Positions 48,890 through 59,900 of a stretch of 64,000 nt of DNA are shown here, one piece after another. The notes below the pieces were generated by a model. It had not been told where the DNA came from, searched no databases, and saw only the letters and a list, made by a program, of their open reading frames with translations. Made by a program: the position numbers and the translations under genes. The DNA comes from Notospermus geniculatus. Lineage: Eukaryota; Nemertea; Pilidiophora; Heteronemertea; Lineidae. Where the stretch lies: contig NMRB01000171.1 in NCBI GenBank assembly GCA_002633025.1, forward strand, positions 127,887 to 191,886. The letters run 5' to 3'. Numbering within the stretch: the stretch's first letter is position 1; the number at the start of each line of letters is the position of its first letter.

Positions 48890-49167
48890 GCCGGGCTGAC
48901 TTGAACGAACAAAACCCCCCATGCGACGAGCAAGAGAATTGCAAACGCCCAGCAAAAAAAACTCCTCAGACGACGGCTCAGAACACGATAGACCCCACGA
49001 CGCCAGGAGGGCGCCACTTTATTTGCCTTCAGGCAACAGAGCTGTCAACATATCCGGATACCTCTTACACTACTCAAAGAAAAAAAATTCGTAGTCATTT
49101 AGACGGGATTCGAACCGTCGACCTTCTCATTTGTAATCCACCATTCTATCCACTCGGCCAACGAGCC
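48890..49167 (-). mobile_element. tRNA-derived SINE
   Basis: The minus strand starts GGCTCGTTGGCCGAGTGGAT (A box) and continues to GGTTCGAATCCCGTC (B box) about 50 bases later, as in a tRNA gene. The 3' half of the acceptor stem is missing; instead a non-tRNA body with a T-run and a GCCTGAAGGCAAATAAAG block follows. This is the structure of a tRNA-derived SINE, not of a functional tRNA. The N at 48888 cuts its far end. Confidence 0.7.
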
Positions 49168-50739
49168 AGCTGGCAGACACATGATTTGTGTTCGCCATCG
49201 ACGTAGTCCTCTGCCTGATCCGTAAGCTGATGGCGATTTCATATGGCGGGCAGAAGCAGTGACAATACATAAGCCTACTTTACCATTCGGAATTTACCGC
49301 GCGAAATAAATGGTTCCCAAAGCCGCCGCTAGGGCAACTTGGCTATTTATTTGGGAAACGCTGGCAGATAGACAGACATGTTTCTCTTTGTGTCCCCTAT
49401 TGTTCAAGTCGCCGCTTTAGGACTGGGGGCAAGTAATGCGCCCCAGGGGGTGAGTTTTTCACGCATTTGAGGTTGGCATCTGATCCATTTCAAATCACGA
49501 AACACACGAGGTAGGAATTCTGATAAGTAGATATCTTTATTAGAGGGATAAAATTATACAAAAATATTTAACAATTTACAAGTGCAAGTTCACTATAGCT
49601 AGGCCTACACTACAATAAATAAAACAATGTATTCCTTATATTTCACATACAAGACACAAATGGAGTGAGAAATAAAATGGAATGATACTGGACTCTGGAA
49701 TAATCGGCCATAAAAAGCTAAGTGATGTGACCACTTATTTTCTCAAAGAACCTGTGAAACAACACACTTAAGCTACGCACTGTTTATCTGACACGCGGTA
49801 AGCGGAAGGCGGATCACGGAAACAGAACGCGGTATAATACGGAACGCGGTAAACATTCCGCGTGATCAAATGCGCATTTTTGCACGCATTCCTCCATAGC
49901 CTTAAAATCAGTGCAAATACATGTAGTTAGCTGGGACTCAGATACATATACTGGGCAATTAGAATACTTGTATATGATTTCATGGCACGTGAGCAATCCT
50001 GATTACAGAGGTTGTACCGAGCTTAAGAGGTTACAGTACTGAGTTGGAAATCTGGTCAAGAGTGAATGGGGTAAGTGCCCGCAAATCAGACATCACCGGA
50101 CACATCAACAACATTTGTGATGAGAGAACTCTATTGACTAGACTAACGTGATTGCGAGAAATGGTTGAGGGTAAAAAGATAGGTCAAAATCAAGTTGTCA
50201 GAGGGTCACAGAGCCAAGGCCAACAACTCACAGATAACGAATGGCTGCTACAGGCATTAACAACATAAGGGACACACTGCGCTAAAACTACTGTAAAATT
50301 ATTTCACTCAACCCGGGACATAATCTCCAAGCATAATTTCCTGTACGCCCAATACAAATACCTGTATTTCTATTTATATAGGCTGGAAAGTAGTCCCCAG
50401 CCTATTTCTGGAATGCCATGTTTACTGTTACATCACCATTGCCACAGGTGAGTCATCAGCCTGGGGATCTGGCTAAAAATAGAGCATGATTCCACGGAAA
50501 CAGATGTTGTTTGTCCAGGGGCTTAATACCTGTTACCACTGTCAGAACTCTGAGCGCGGTTCGATCTTTGCAGCATGTACGCGAGAGCAGACTCCTCATG
50601 ATGTTTATTCAAAGTTCAGATCTCTGTTAAACCTCCTAAACAAGTCTTGAAACAGGTCCAGAGGGTCATGAGGATGATCACAAGAAGAGAAGAAGACTTC
50701 CACAAGTTTCCTTTATGTCCTTGAACAAGAATCTAAAGC

Positions 50740-51150
50740 AACAGGGTTTCCACTAATTCCTAGAACAGGACTCCAAGGCAACATGGTTTCCCACCAGGCT
50801 TTAGAACAGGACTCCAAGGCAAAATGATTTCCCACCAGCTCTTAGAGCAGGACTCCAAGGCAAAATGATTTCCCACCAGGCTTTAGAACAGGACTCCAAG
50901 GCCAAATGATTTCCCACCAGCTCTTAAAACAGGACTCCAATGCCAAATGATTTCCCACCAGCTCTTAGAACAGGACTCCAATGCCAAATGATTTCCCACC
51001 AGCTCTCAGAACAGGACTCCAATGCCAAATGATTTCCCACCAGATCTTAGAACAGGACTCCAATGCCAAATGATTTCCCACCAGATCTTAGAACAGGACT
51101 CCAAGGCAAAATGATTTCCCACCAGCTCTTAGAACAGGACTCCAAGGCGA
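50740..51150. repeat. 41-bp minisatellite in the VWA3-like 3' untranslated region, left copy
   Basis: Units of AACAGGACTCCAAGGCAAAA followed by TGATTTCCCACCAGCTCTTAG repeat about ten times with a 41-bp period, beginning about 60 bp downstream of the stop codon of the left VWA3-like copy (minus strand). Confidence 0.9.
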
Positions 51151-51718
51151 CAAGAGTACAGTATGATTTGTGTGTTTCTATCAGAATCATTCTGACATCA
51201 GTGTTTGTTGGCACTATATTTTGGCACTTCGAGGTCTTCCAACCACAAAAATAGGTCTCGCTGGCACTGAAATGAAACAAAACACTATAAGACTCGACCT
51301 TAAACAGAAACAACTCAACCCTACAACACGTTCTCCCTGCAGTTCCATGACAATTTTTGCAAATCCTGAGTACTCTACTTTGTTTTACAACTTACTTTGT
51401 GTCTGGTCATTCTTGCTCATATCATGGTCAGGGTTACTAGCACTGTGTTTCTCAATGAGTGACCTGTACTGTCGTGCTTGGGCCAGGAATCGTCTTGCCT
51501 GCGCAATCTCTGCCCCAAGTCTTCGGAGATCATCACCTTCAAAATCTGGCAAGTGGGGGTACTGGAACATGAAAAGTAGAGAAGTTGTAAGCCTCTGAAA
51601 GGTGAGGATTTTCAATATTGGGGGTTGGTGCTGAACAGAGGTCCATCATGCAGGAGTTATAACAGACCTGGTAATGGGACAATTCATACCCACACAACTT
51701 GTAACCAGACATTTCATG

Positions 51719-53331
51719 CTCATAAACATAGGGAAGGAACTTGTTGCTAGTGCTCTACCTGGCGTCGGAGACAAGTTATTCAAGAAACAAAAGTGTGACA
51801 GACAAAATCTCCACTTTTGATATGTCAATTTCACCATGAACCAGGTATCGGAGACTGGAAATTTTCATTTTATCTTGTAGCTCAGGTCATGAAACCTGGA
51901 GGTAGGTCACATTTCCAGGTCTGTAGCTCTTGCAGGAACAAAGTTACAGGTGTGACAGACTGAACAGACAGAAACACACACACACAGACACACACACAGA
52001 CAGACACCACGACCAAACACTATATGGTTTCCGATCTTGAGATCGGAAACCATAATAACAAGATGACATTGTAAATGTCGAATGGTTCCCGATGTACAGG
52101 TGCTTCTTCTGGTACATGGATGGTACATTGATAGAGATCAAGATACGTTGATAGAGATCAGATACATTGATGGAGATCAAGATACATTGACATAAATCAG
52201 GGTACATTAACTGATGGATTACGATGAGGCCCATAGAACTTGATCTCATGCCAATAACTCATCCCGTAATTGACCTTGACCTTGATCTTGATATCTGATG
52301 GTTCTAGGACAAATTGGTACTGGACAAAATGTACCCGGACAAAATGTACCGAGGACAAAATGTACAAAAGGTAAAACTGGACAAAAGGTATCCGGACAAA
52401 TGGTACCTTTTGTCCGGTACATTTCGTCCTAGGTACGTTTTGTCCTGTCCCCATATCTGATCATCAGGGTCATTGCATAATCGAAATGGGCATTCTCAAT
52501 AACCTAAGTACATGTATGTCTGATATCATGCCTCGCAGGCAGAGATATTTCAAATTATCAAGTTTGACCTTGACCTTGACCTCTGATTATCGAAGTTGTT
52601 GCATAATCGAAAGCGGCATCATCAATAACCCAAGTATAGGTGATATCATGCCTCTATCTCGACCACAGGCAGATATATTTCAAATTATCAAGTTTGATTT
52701 GACCTTGACCTCTGATCGTCAAGGTCGTTGCAATCGAAATGGACATCATCAGTAACCTAAGTATGGGTAATATCATGCCTCTATCTCTACCACAAGCAGA
52801 GATATTTAACTTTATCAAGTTTGATATATCAAAATCTCATATTTCAATCACCCGGACACATGAGGCTGAGAATTTTATCACAGTCCAGTCCTTGGATAAG
52901 CAGGCATGAACTAAGACTTGGTTCATGTTGCTCAGTTGACAATATGGCAAGTCATCTCAAAATATCAAATTTGTGATATCGATATCACCATGACCCCTAC
53001 ATCTCAGATGAAAAGTAATCAGTCCATTCGATTCCTAGGGTATGAAAACCTAAGGGTAAAACTTGTTTCTGTTGCTCTAGGTGCTAAAGGAGCCGAGTTA
53101 TGACATCAGATAAAAGCGTGACGGACAAAATATCAAGTCTGATATGTTGATTACATCATGATGGAGGCATCTGATGTTGAAAATGATTAGCTCATTGGAT
53201 TGCCCAGGTTGACAAGCCTAGGGGTAGGATGTGTTACCCATGTTACCAGGACTGTAACCGTTGAAAGAGATAAGATATGAAGGCGTGACAGACGGACACA
53301 CACACACACAGATACACAGACACCATGACCT
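51719..53331. repeat. repeat-rich block replacing an exon in the left VWA3-like copy
   Basis: Contains CA/CAGA microsatellite (about 51968-52010 and again 53296-53325), short units of GGACAAAATGTACC in both orientations (52310-52455), and three or four diverged copies of a 110-125-bp unit with ATCAAGTTTGACCTTGACC, GATATCATGCCTC and CAGAGATATTT words (52470-52830). Both ends abut the sequence shared with the right copy; the end at 53331 falls exactly on an exon edge. No gene is recognised. Confidence 0.7.
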
Positions 53332-53579
53332 CTGTCAGAGCAGTTGAATGATATTGTGTTGATTACAACATGTCTGTCTGCATTCATCCTGGCCACCTCT
53401 CTCAGGACCATGGCAGTCGAGTTGTCCGGCTTTCCGTCTGTCAACAGGTAGATGGCCTCCACCTCATTGTCCATGAAAGCAAGCTGAAATGATGAGGAAC
53501 GTAGCACTATATGTGGCTGATAATGAAAGATAAAGTCCCAATCAGAAGTTACAGCACTGAGCTCTAAATTCACTCATTA

Positions 53580-53735
53580 TAGGCTCTTCAGGCAACATTG
53601 GGTTATTTGTGAAGGAAATCTCCAAAGAGAGTGATCCTCTCTATCACACGAATACCAGGTCCGACCAGGAACTGAACCTGGGATTTCGAAGGTGAGAGGT
53701 GCTAGATGTTTTCACTGCACCACTCTGACAGTCCC
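53580..53735 (-). mobile_element. tRNA-derived SINE in a VWA3-like intron, left copy
   Basis: Minus strand: GGGACTGTCAGAGTGGTGCA (A-box region) and, about 50 bases later, CCAGGTTCAGTTCCTGG (B box), followed by a GATAGAGAGGATCACTCTC body. The tRNA-like part lacks a closing acceptor stem. The same insertion is at about 58210-58366 in the right copy, so it predates the divergence of the copies. Confidence 0.65.
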
Positions 53736-54623
53736 ATTTTGTGATACATTACGAGATTCTCAGTAATCTGGTCCACGACAGGATACTTACCTCGAGAGCA
53801 TCTAGAGTACATGTGTTACCCCCTGCACGGAGAGTGGACACCCATCGGACAGCATTGTGGCAATTATCCTCCGTTGCCGTCATCAACTGATCCTGCCAGA
53901 CTTCACACGAGCCGGAGAAACGGATGAGGTTGAATCTAGAAGATAAAGGAATTGATTACAGCACGAGGTTCGCCCAAGTGTTCGACCAATGAGTCTGAAA
54001 GGTGCCTTTCCAGCAGTGTTTTCCTCCAGTGATTTACAGAGGAACTTCGCTGTTGAAGATGACTTTCAGACTTCCAAGTGCTGCCCTAATTGAGAGGTGT
54101 CCATAATACAGAGGACAAAATGAAGAGATGCAATCAACTGGGGACTAACTCTGCTGTCCATAGAGAGACGTCCTCCAGGCAGAGATGTCCATTAGTGGAG
54201 GTTCTACTGAGTGTTTTGCTATGGAATCATGACTTACTTGGCCTGGATGGAATGAAGCTGATCCCAGACGAGGGATGCGAGTTCCTTCTTCAGCTCTGCC
54301 ATGTGACCCTCCATTGAACCCGATGTGTCCACGAGTATCATACATTTTCTGTGCGCTACTGTCCCAAACACTCGTCTGCTACCTGTAAAGATATCATCAG
54401 GAATGTAGACAGGACGTCTCGCATCCAATTGCCTCACATTGAAATATCAAGCCTCCAGGCACTACGCCTTCAGGCAGTGCTGCAGTGGACACAGAAGGCA
54501 TGACGATTTCACCCCGTAGTGGTTCAAGATGGTTACCCTCTACCATTATGTAATATATGCCTCTACTAACAACAACTTGCAATCATCTTTGAAACAGTTT
54601 TTCCACAACTCAACTTCTCACTA

Positions 54624-54735
54624 ATAATTATAGAAGTAGCCGTGTTGATCGTTGAAGGCCCGATAGGGTCGAAAGCTTGTCTCAATATATCCTAGTTGAT
54701 TTATAAGACGGTGTTACCTATTTCATTTCATTTCT
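54624..54735 (+). mobile_element. 112-bp retro-insertion with 16-bp target duplication
   Basis: ACTCAACTTCTCACTA occurs at 54608-54623 and 54736-54751, flanking a 112-bp insert that ends in a short (ATTTC)n tail. The insert contains GAAGGCCCGATAGGGTCGAAAG, here split as GAAGGCCC, GATA, GGGTCGAAAG: a stem-loop like the one at 19461-19495. The long target duplication and simple tail indicate target-primed reverse transcription. The right copy has the same insert at about 59478-59600, with one change in its second repeat. Confidence 0.65.
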
Positions 54736-55306
54736 ACTCAACTTCTCACTACCAGTTATGCCTGACGTCTCCACTTTACAAGAGCTCAGGCTTTTACTAC
54801 AGGAATGAGAACTAATCACAGGCACAAGGGTCAGTCTTCGCATTGAAGAGATTCAACTGTTCAGATATAAAATTTTCTCAGATGACTCACCAGAGAGCAG
54901 CCACTGGAGTCGTCGTAAGTATCTCTTCAGCACACCCATCAAGACCTCCTCGTAACTTCTGAGCTCATGCGGAAGCAGTTGGAGGTGTTTGACAGTCCCT
55001 CGAACATTCACACTCGGGAAGATCGTGCAGTATCTGAAGTTCAAGGACACAATATTATTATCTGCAACATCAGTCTAGGAACACCAAATTCACAGCAGCA
55101 GTATGCCACCTGTAGTAGTAAAAAGTCCTAAAATCTGCAGCACGACCACCAGCGTAAGTTGAAAAGCAGCACTCTCAACCAAAGTTGAATTCAAGGAAAT
55201 ATCTAAGATTAAACGAAACTTACTTGGCAGAGACATGCCTGTGGAGAGATTTCACTTGCTTCTCAACATGTTTACAATCAGGCCCAGACACGAGTTTATC
55301 AAGATC

Positions 55307-56350
55307 NGCGCGAAATAAATGGTTCCCAAAGCCGCCGCTAGGGCAAATTGGCTATTTATTTGGGAAACGCTGGCAGATAGACAGACATGTTTCTCTTTGT
55401 GTCCCCTATTGTTCAAGTCGCCGCTTTAGGACTGGGGGCAAGTAATGCGCCCCAGGGGGTGAGTTTTTCACGCATTTGAGGTTGGCATCTGATCCATTTC
55501 AAATCACGAAACACACGAGGCCCGGGACACGAGGTAGGAATTCTGATAAGTAGATATCTTTATTAGAGGGATAAAATTATACAAAAATATTTAACAATTT
55601 ACAAGTGCAAGTTCACTATAGCCTAGGCCTACACTACAATAAATAAAACAATGTATTCCTTATATTTCACATACAAGACACAAATGGAGTGAGAAATAAA
55701 ATGGAATGATACTGGACTCTGGAATAATCGGCCATAAAAAGCTAAGTGATGTGACCACTTATTTTCTCAAAGAACCTGTGAAACAACACACTTAAGCTAC
55801 GTTTATCTGACACGCGGTAAGCGGAAGGCGGATCACGGAAACAGAATGCGGTATAATACGCGGTAAACATTCCGCGTGATCAAATGCGCATTTTTTCACG
55901 CATTCCTCCATAGCCTTAAAATCAGTGCAGTACATGTAGTTAGCTGGATGCATATACTAGGCAATTAGAATACTTGTACCATATATGATTTCATGGCACG
56001 TGAGCAATCCTGATTACAGAGGTTGTACCAAGCTTAAGAGGTTACAGTACTGAGTTGGAAATCTGGTCAAGAGTGAATGGCGTAAGTGCCCGCAAATCAG
56101 ACATCACCGGACACATCAACAACATTTGTGATGAGAACTCTATTGACTAGACTAACATGATTGTGAGAAATGGTTGAGGGTAAAAAGATAGGTCAAAATC
56201 AAGTTGTCAGAGGGTCACAGAGCCAAGGCCAACAACTCACAGATAACGAATGGCTGCTGCAGGCATTCACAATGTAATCAAGTTGTCAGAGGGTCACAGA
56301 GCCAAGGCCCACAACTCACAGATAACGAATGGCTGCTACAGGCATTCACA
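55307..56350. other. downstream flank of the VWA3-like gene, no gene seen
   Basis: Begins at the N and repeats 49297-50600 with small indels (for example 55521-55533 and around 55798-55860). An inverted pair around AAATAAATGGTTCCCAAAG / TTGGCTATTTATTTGGGAAA lies near its start. No open frame is convincing. Confidence 0.4.
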
Positions 56351-56353
56351 ATG

Positions 56354-56359
56354 TTTATT
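56354..56359 (-). promoter_or_regulatory. candidate polyadenylation signal of the VWA3-like gene
   Basis: AATAAA on the minus strand about 550 bp downstream of the stop codon. The same hexamer, in the same context (CTTTGAATAAACAT), is at 50609-50604 in the left copy. Position and conservation fit, but no transcript evidence is available. Confidence 0.45.
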
Positions 56360-56479
56360 CAAAGTTCAGATCTCTGTTAAACCTCCTAAACAAGTCTTGA
56401 AACAGGTCCAGAGGGTCATGAGGATGATCACAAGAAGAGAAGAAGACTTCCACAAGTTTCCTTTAATCTAAAGCAACAG

Positions 56480-56845
56480 GGTTTCCACTAATTCCTAGAA
56501 CAGGGCTCCAAGGCAACATAGTTTCCCACCAGGCTTTAGAACAGGACTCCAAGGCAAAATGATTTCCCACCAGCTCTTAGAGCAGGACTCCAAGGCAAAA
56601 TGATTTCCCACCAGCTCTTAGAACAGGACTCAAAGGCAAAATGATTTCCCACCAGCTCTTAGAGCAGGACTCCAATGCCAAATGATTTCCCACCAGCTCT
56701 TAGAACAGGGCTCCAAGGCCAAATGATTTCCCACCAGCTCTTAGAACAGGACTCCAATGCCAAATGATTTCCCACCAGCTCTTAGAACAGGACTCCAAGG
56801 CAAAATGATTTCCCACCAGCTCTTAGAACAGGACTCCAAGGCAAC
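56480..56845. repeat. 41-bp minisatellite in the VWA3-like 3' untranslated region, right copy
   Basis: The same 41-bp unit as at 50740-51150, about nine copies with a different order of variants. It lies between the stop codon at 56909 and a minus-strand AATAAA at 56359-56354, so the mature mRNA would carry it if that signal is used. Confidence 0.88.
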
Positions 56846-56908
56846 AAGAGTACAGTTATGATCTGTGTGTTCCTATCAGAATCACTCTGACATCAGTGTT
56901 TGTTGGCA

Positions 56909-59900
56909 CTATATTTTGGCACTTCGGGGTCTTCCAACCACAAAAATAGGTCTCGCTGGCACTGAAATGAAACAAAACACTATAAGACTCGACCTTAAAC
57001 AGAAACAACTCAACCCAACAACACGTTCTCCCTGCAGTCCCGTGTCATTTTTCCAAATCCTGAGAACTCTATTTTGTTTTACAACTTACTTTGTGTCTGG
57101 TCATTCTTGCTCATGTCATGGTCAGGGTTACTAGCACTGTGTTTCTCAATGAGTGACCTGTACTGTCGTGCTTGGGCCAGGAATCGTCTTGCCTGCGCAA
57201 TCTCTGCCCCAAGTCTTCGGAGATCATCACCTTCAAAATCTGGCAAGTGGGGGTACTGGAACATGAAAAGTAGAGAAGTTGTAAGCCTCTAAAAGGTGAG
57301 GATTTTCAATATTGGGGGTTGGTATTGAACAGAGGTCCATCATGCAGGAGTTATAACAGACCTGGTAATGGGACAATTCATACCCACACAACTTGTAACC
57401 AGACATTTCATGCCGGACATTGTGCACCTGGAAAATTGGTATTGACACTTTGTAACGAGGTCAGTTTGTACCAGCACAGCTTGTACTGGTACCCAGACAA
57501 CTCATACCTAGGACAACTCGTACCCATGGGACTCATTTTTTCTAAGACCTACCTCAACATCATCCACTCCTTCAGACAGAATCTTATGAGCAAACATATC
57601 TGCATTGAAATCACTATGACATCTGTGATACCGTCCTCCAGTTTCAACAGCCAGTAGTTTGAGGAAATTGTTCGCCGTGCTGCAATTTGAAGAAAGGAAA
57701 GGGAAGCCATAAGTTACTGTCATTTCCCAACAAGACTACCACCTGGTAGTCTCAACAAGACTACCACCTGATAGTCTTGTTGGTGGTAGTCTCAACAAGA
57801 CTACCACCTCTGACGGGACACTAGCTCAAGGAAGGAATAGGAGTAACTGCGACTTTGAATATCAGTGCCAGGACAAACCAAAATGGTTATCACATTATGA
57901 ACTGGTGTGGAGAGCAGAGGTATCTTGACAGCATGGTGGAAAATGGGAATGAACGAACCTGTCAGAGCAGTTGAATGATATTGTGTTGATTACAACATGT
58001 CTGTCTGCATTCATCCTGGCCACCTCTCTCAGGACCATGGCAGTCGAGTTATCCGGCTTTCCGTCTGTCAACAGGTAAATGGCCTCCACCTCATTGTCCA
58101 TGAAAGCAAGCTGAAATGATGAGGAACGTAGCACTATATGTGGCTGATAATGAAAGATAAAGTCCCAATCAGAAGTTACAGCACTGAACTCTAAATTCAC
58201 TCATTACGGTATAGGCTCTTTAGGCAACATTGGGTGATTTGTGAAGGAAATCTCCAAAGAGAGTGATCCTCTCTATCACACGAATACCAGGTCCGACCAG
58301 GAACTGAACCTGGGATTTCGAAGGTGAGAGGTGCTAGATGTTTCACTGCACCACTCTGACAGTCCCATTTTGTGATACATTACGAGATTCTCAGTAATCT
58401 GGTCCACGACAGGATACTTACCTCGAGAGCATCTAGAGTACATGTGTTACCCCCTGCACGGAGAGTGGACACCCATCGGACAGCATTGTGGCAATTGTCC
58501 TCCGTTGCCGTCATCAATTGATCCTGCCAGACTTCACACGAGCCGGAGAAACGGATGAGATTAAATCTAGAAGAAAGATAAAGGAATTGATTACAGCACG
58601 AGGTTCGCCCAAGTGTTCGACCAATGAGTCTGAAAGGTGCCTTTTCGAGGAGTGTTCTCCTCCAGTGAATTACAGAGGAACTTCACTGTTGAAGACAACT
58701 TTCAGACTTCCAAGTGTTGCCCTAATTGAGAGGTGTCTGCAATACTGAGGAGAAAATGAAGAGATGCAATCAATGGGGTTGTAGCCATTCTTTTTCTACC
58801 ATTTGATGGCGCTGCGATCGTATCGACTTTTCCACTGTGACGTTGTACAGAACATCAATGATCACACTACCGTGACGTTGTGGCTTCATGCTTGCACCTC
58901 GTATTGCCACGGAGATGACGTCCTGAAGACAATGAAAAGGCCTGATACGGTCGCAGCGACATCTTTCCGTGGAGAAGTGGCGATGACCTCATTGGGGACT
59001 GAACTCTGCTGTCCATAGAGAGACGTCCTCCAGGCAGAGATGTCCATTAGTGGAGGTTCTACTGAGTGTTTTGCTGTGGCACCCTGACTTACTTGGCCTG
59101 TATGGAATGAAGCTGATCCCAGACAAGGGATGCAAGTTCCTTCTTCAGCTCTGCCATGTGACCCTCCATTGAACCCGATGTGTCCACGAGTATCATACAC
59201 TTTCTGTGCGCTACTGTCCCAAACACTCGTCTGCTACCTGTAAAGATATCATCAAGAATGTAAACAGGACGTCTCGCATCCAATTGCCTCACATTGAAAT
59301 ATCAAGCCTCCAGGCACTACGCCTTCAGGCAGTGCTGCAGTGGATACCGAAGGCATAGTGATTTCACCCCGTAGTGGTTCAAGATGGTTACCCTCTACTA
59401 CCATTATGTAATATATTTATGCCTCTACTTACAGCAAATTGCAGTCATCTTTGAAACAGTTTTTCCACAACTCAACTTCTCACTAATAATTATAGAAGTA
59501 GCCGTGTTGATCGTTGAAGGCCCGATAGGGTCGAAAGCTTGTCTCAGTATATCCTAGTTGATTTATAAGACGGTGTTACCTATTTCATTTCATTTCTACT
59601 CAACTTTTCACTACCAGTTATGCCTGATGTCTCCACTTTACAAGAACTCAGGCTTTTACTACAGGAATGAGAACTAATCACAGGCACAAGGGTCAGTCTT
59701 CGCATTGAAGAGATTCAACTGTTCAGATATAAAATTTTCTCAGATGACTCACCAGAGAGCAGCCACTGGAGTCGTCGTAAGTATCTCTTCAGCACACCCA
59801 TCAAGACCTCCTCGTAACTTCTGAGCTCGTGCGGAAGCAGTTGGAGGTGTTTGACAGTCCCTCTGACATTCACACTCGGGAAGATTGTGCAGTATCTGAA

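Larger units (their letters stand above)
51214..55305 (-). pseudogene. partial, damaged second copy of the VWA3-like gene
   Basis: Exons homologous to the last part of the VWA3-like gene: 55305-55224 (cut by the N), 55033-54891, 54382-54238, 53935-53791, 53483-53332, 51561-51396 and 51266-51214 (TAG), with the same lengths and reading frames as the right copy. The exon corresponding to 57679-57553 is missing. The splice donor after 53332 is lost: CTGACAG is followed by AGGTCATGG instead of GTTCGTTC. The segment 51719-53331, which replaces the right-copy sequence, is repeat-rich. Either a broken allele assembled beside the intact one, a true pseudogene, or a misassembly. Confidence 0.8.

Noticed and set aside
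49095-49167. Functional tRNA gene
   Set aside because: A and B boxes are present, but the 3' acceptor strand does not pair with GGCTCGT and a non-tRNA body follows; a tRNA-derived SINE explains it better.
50600-50720. Alternative C-terminal exon of the VWA3-like gene ending RRFNRDLNFE
   Set aside because: It reads well, but its phase does not fit the preceding exon (51396-51561) with the available acceptors, whereas the exon ending RPRSAKI at 51214-51266 fits exactly; more likely 3' untranslated sequence.
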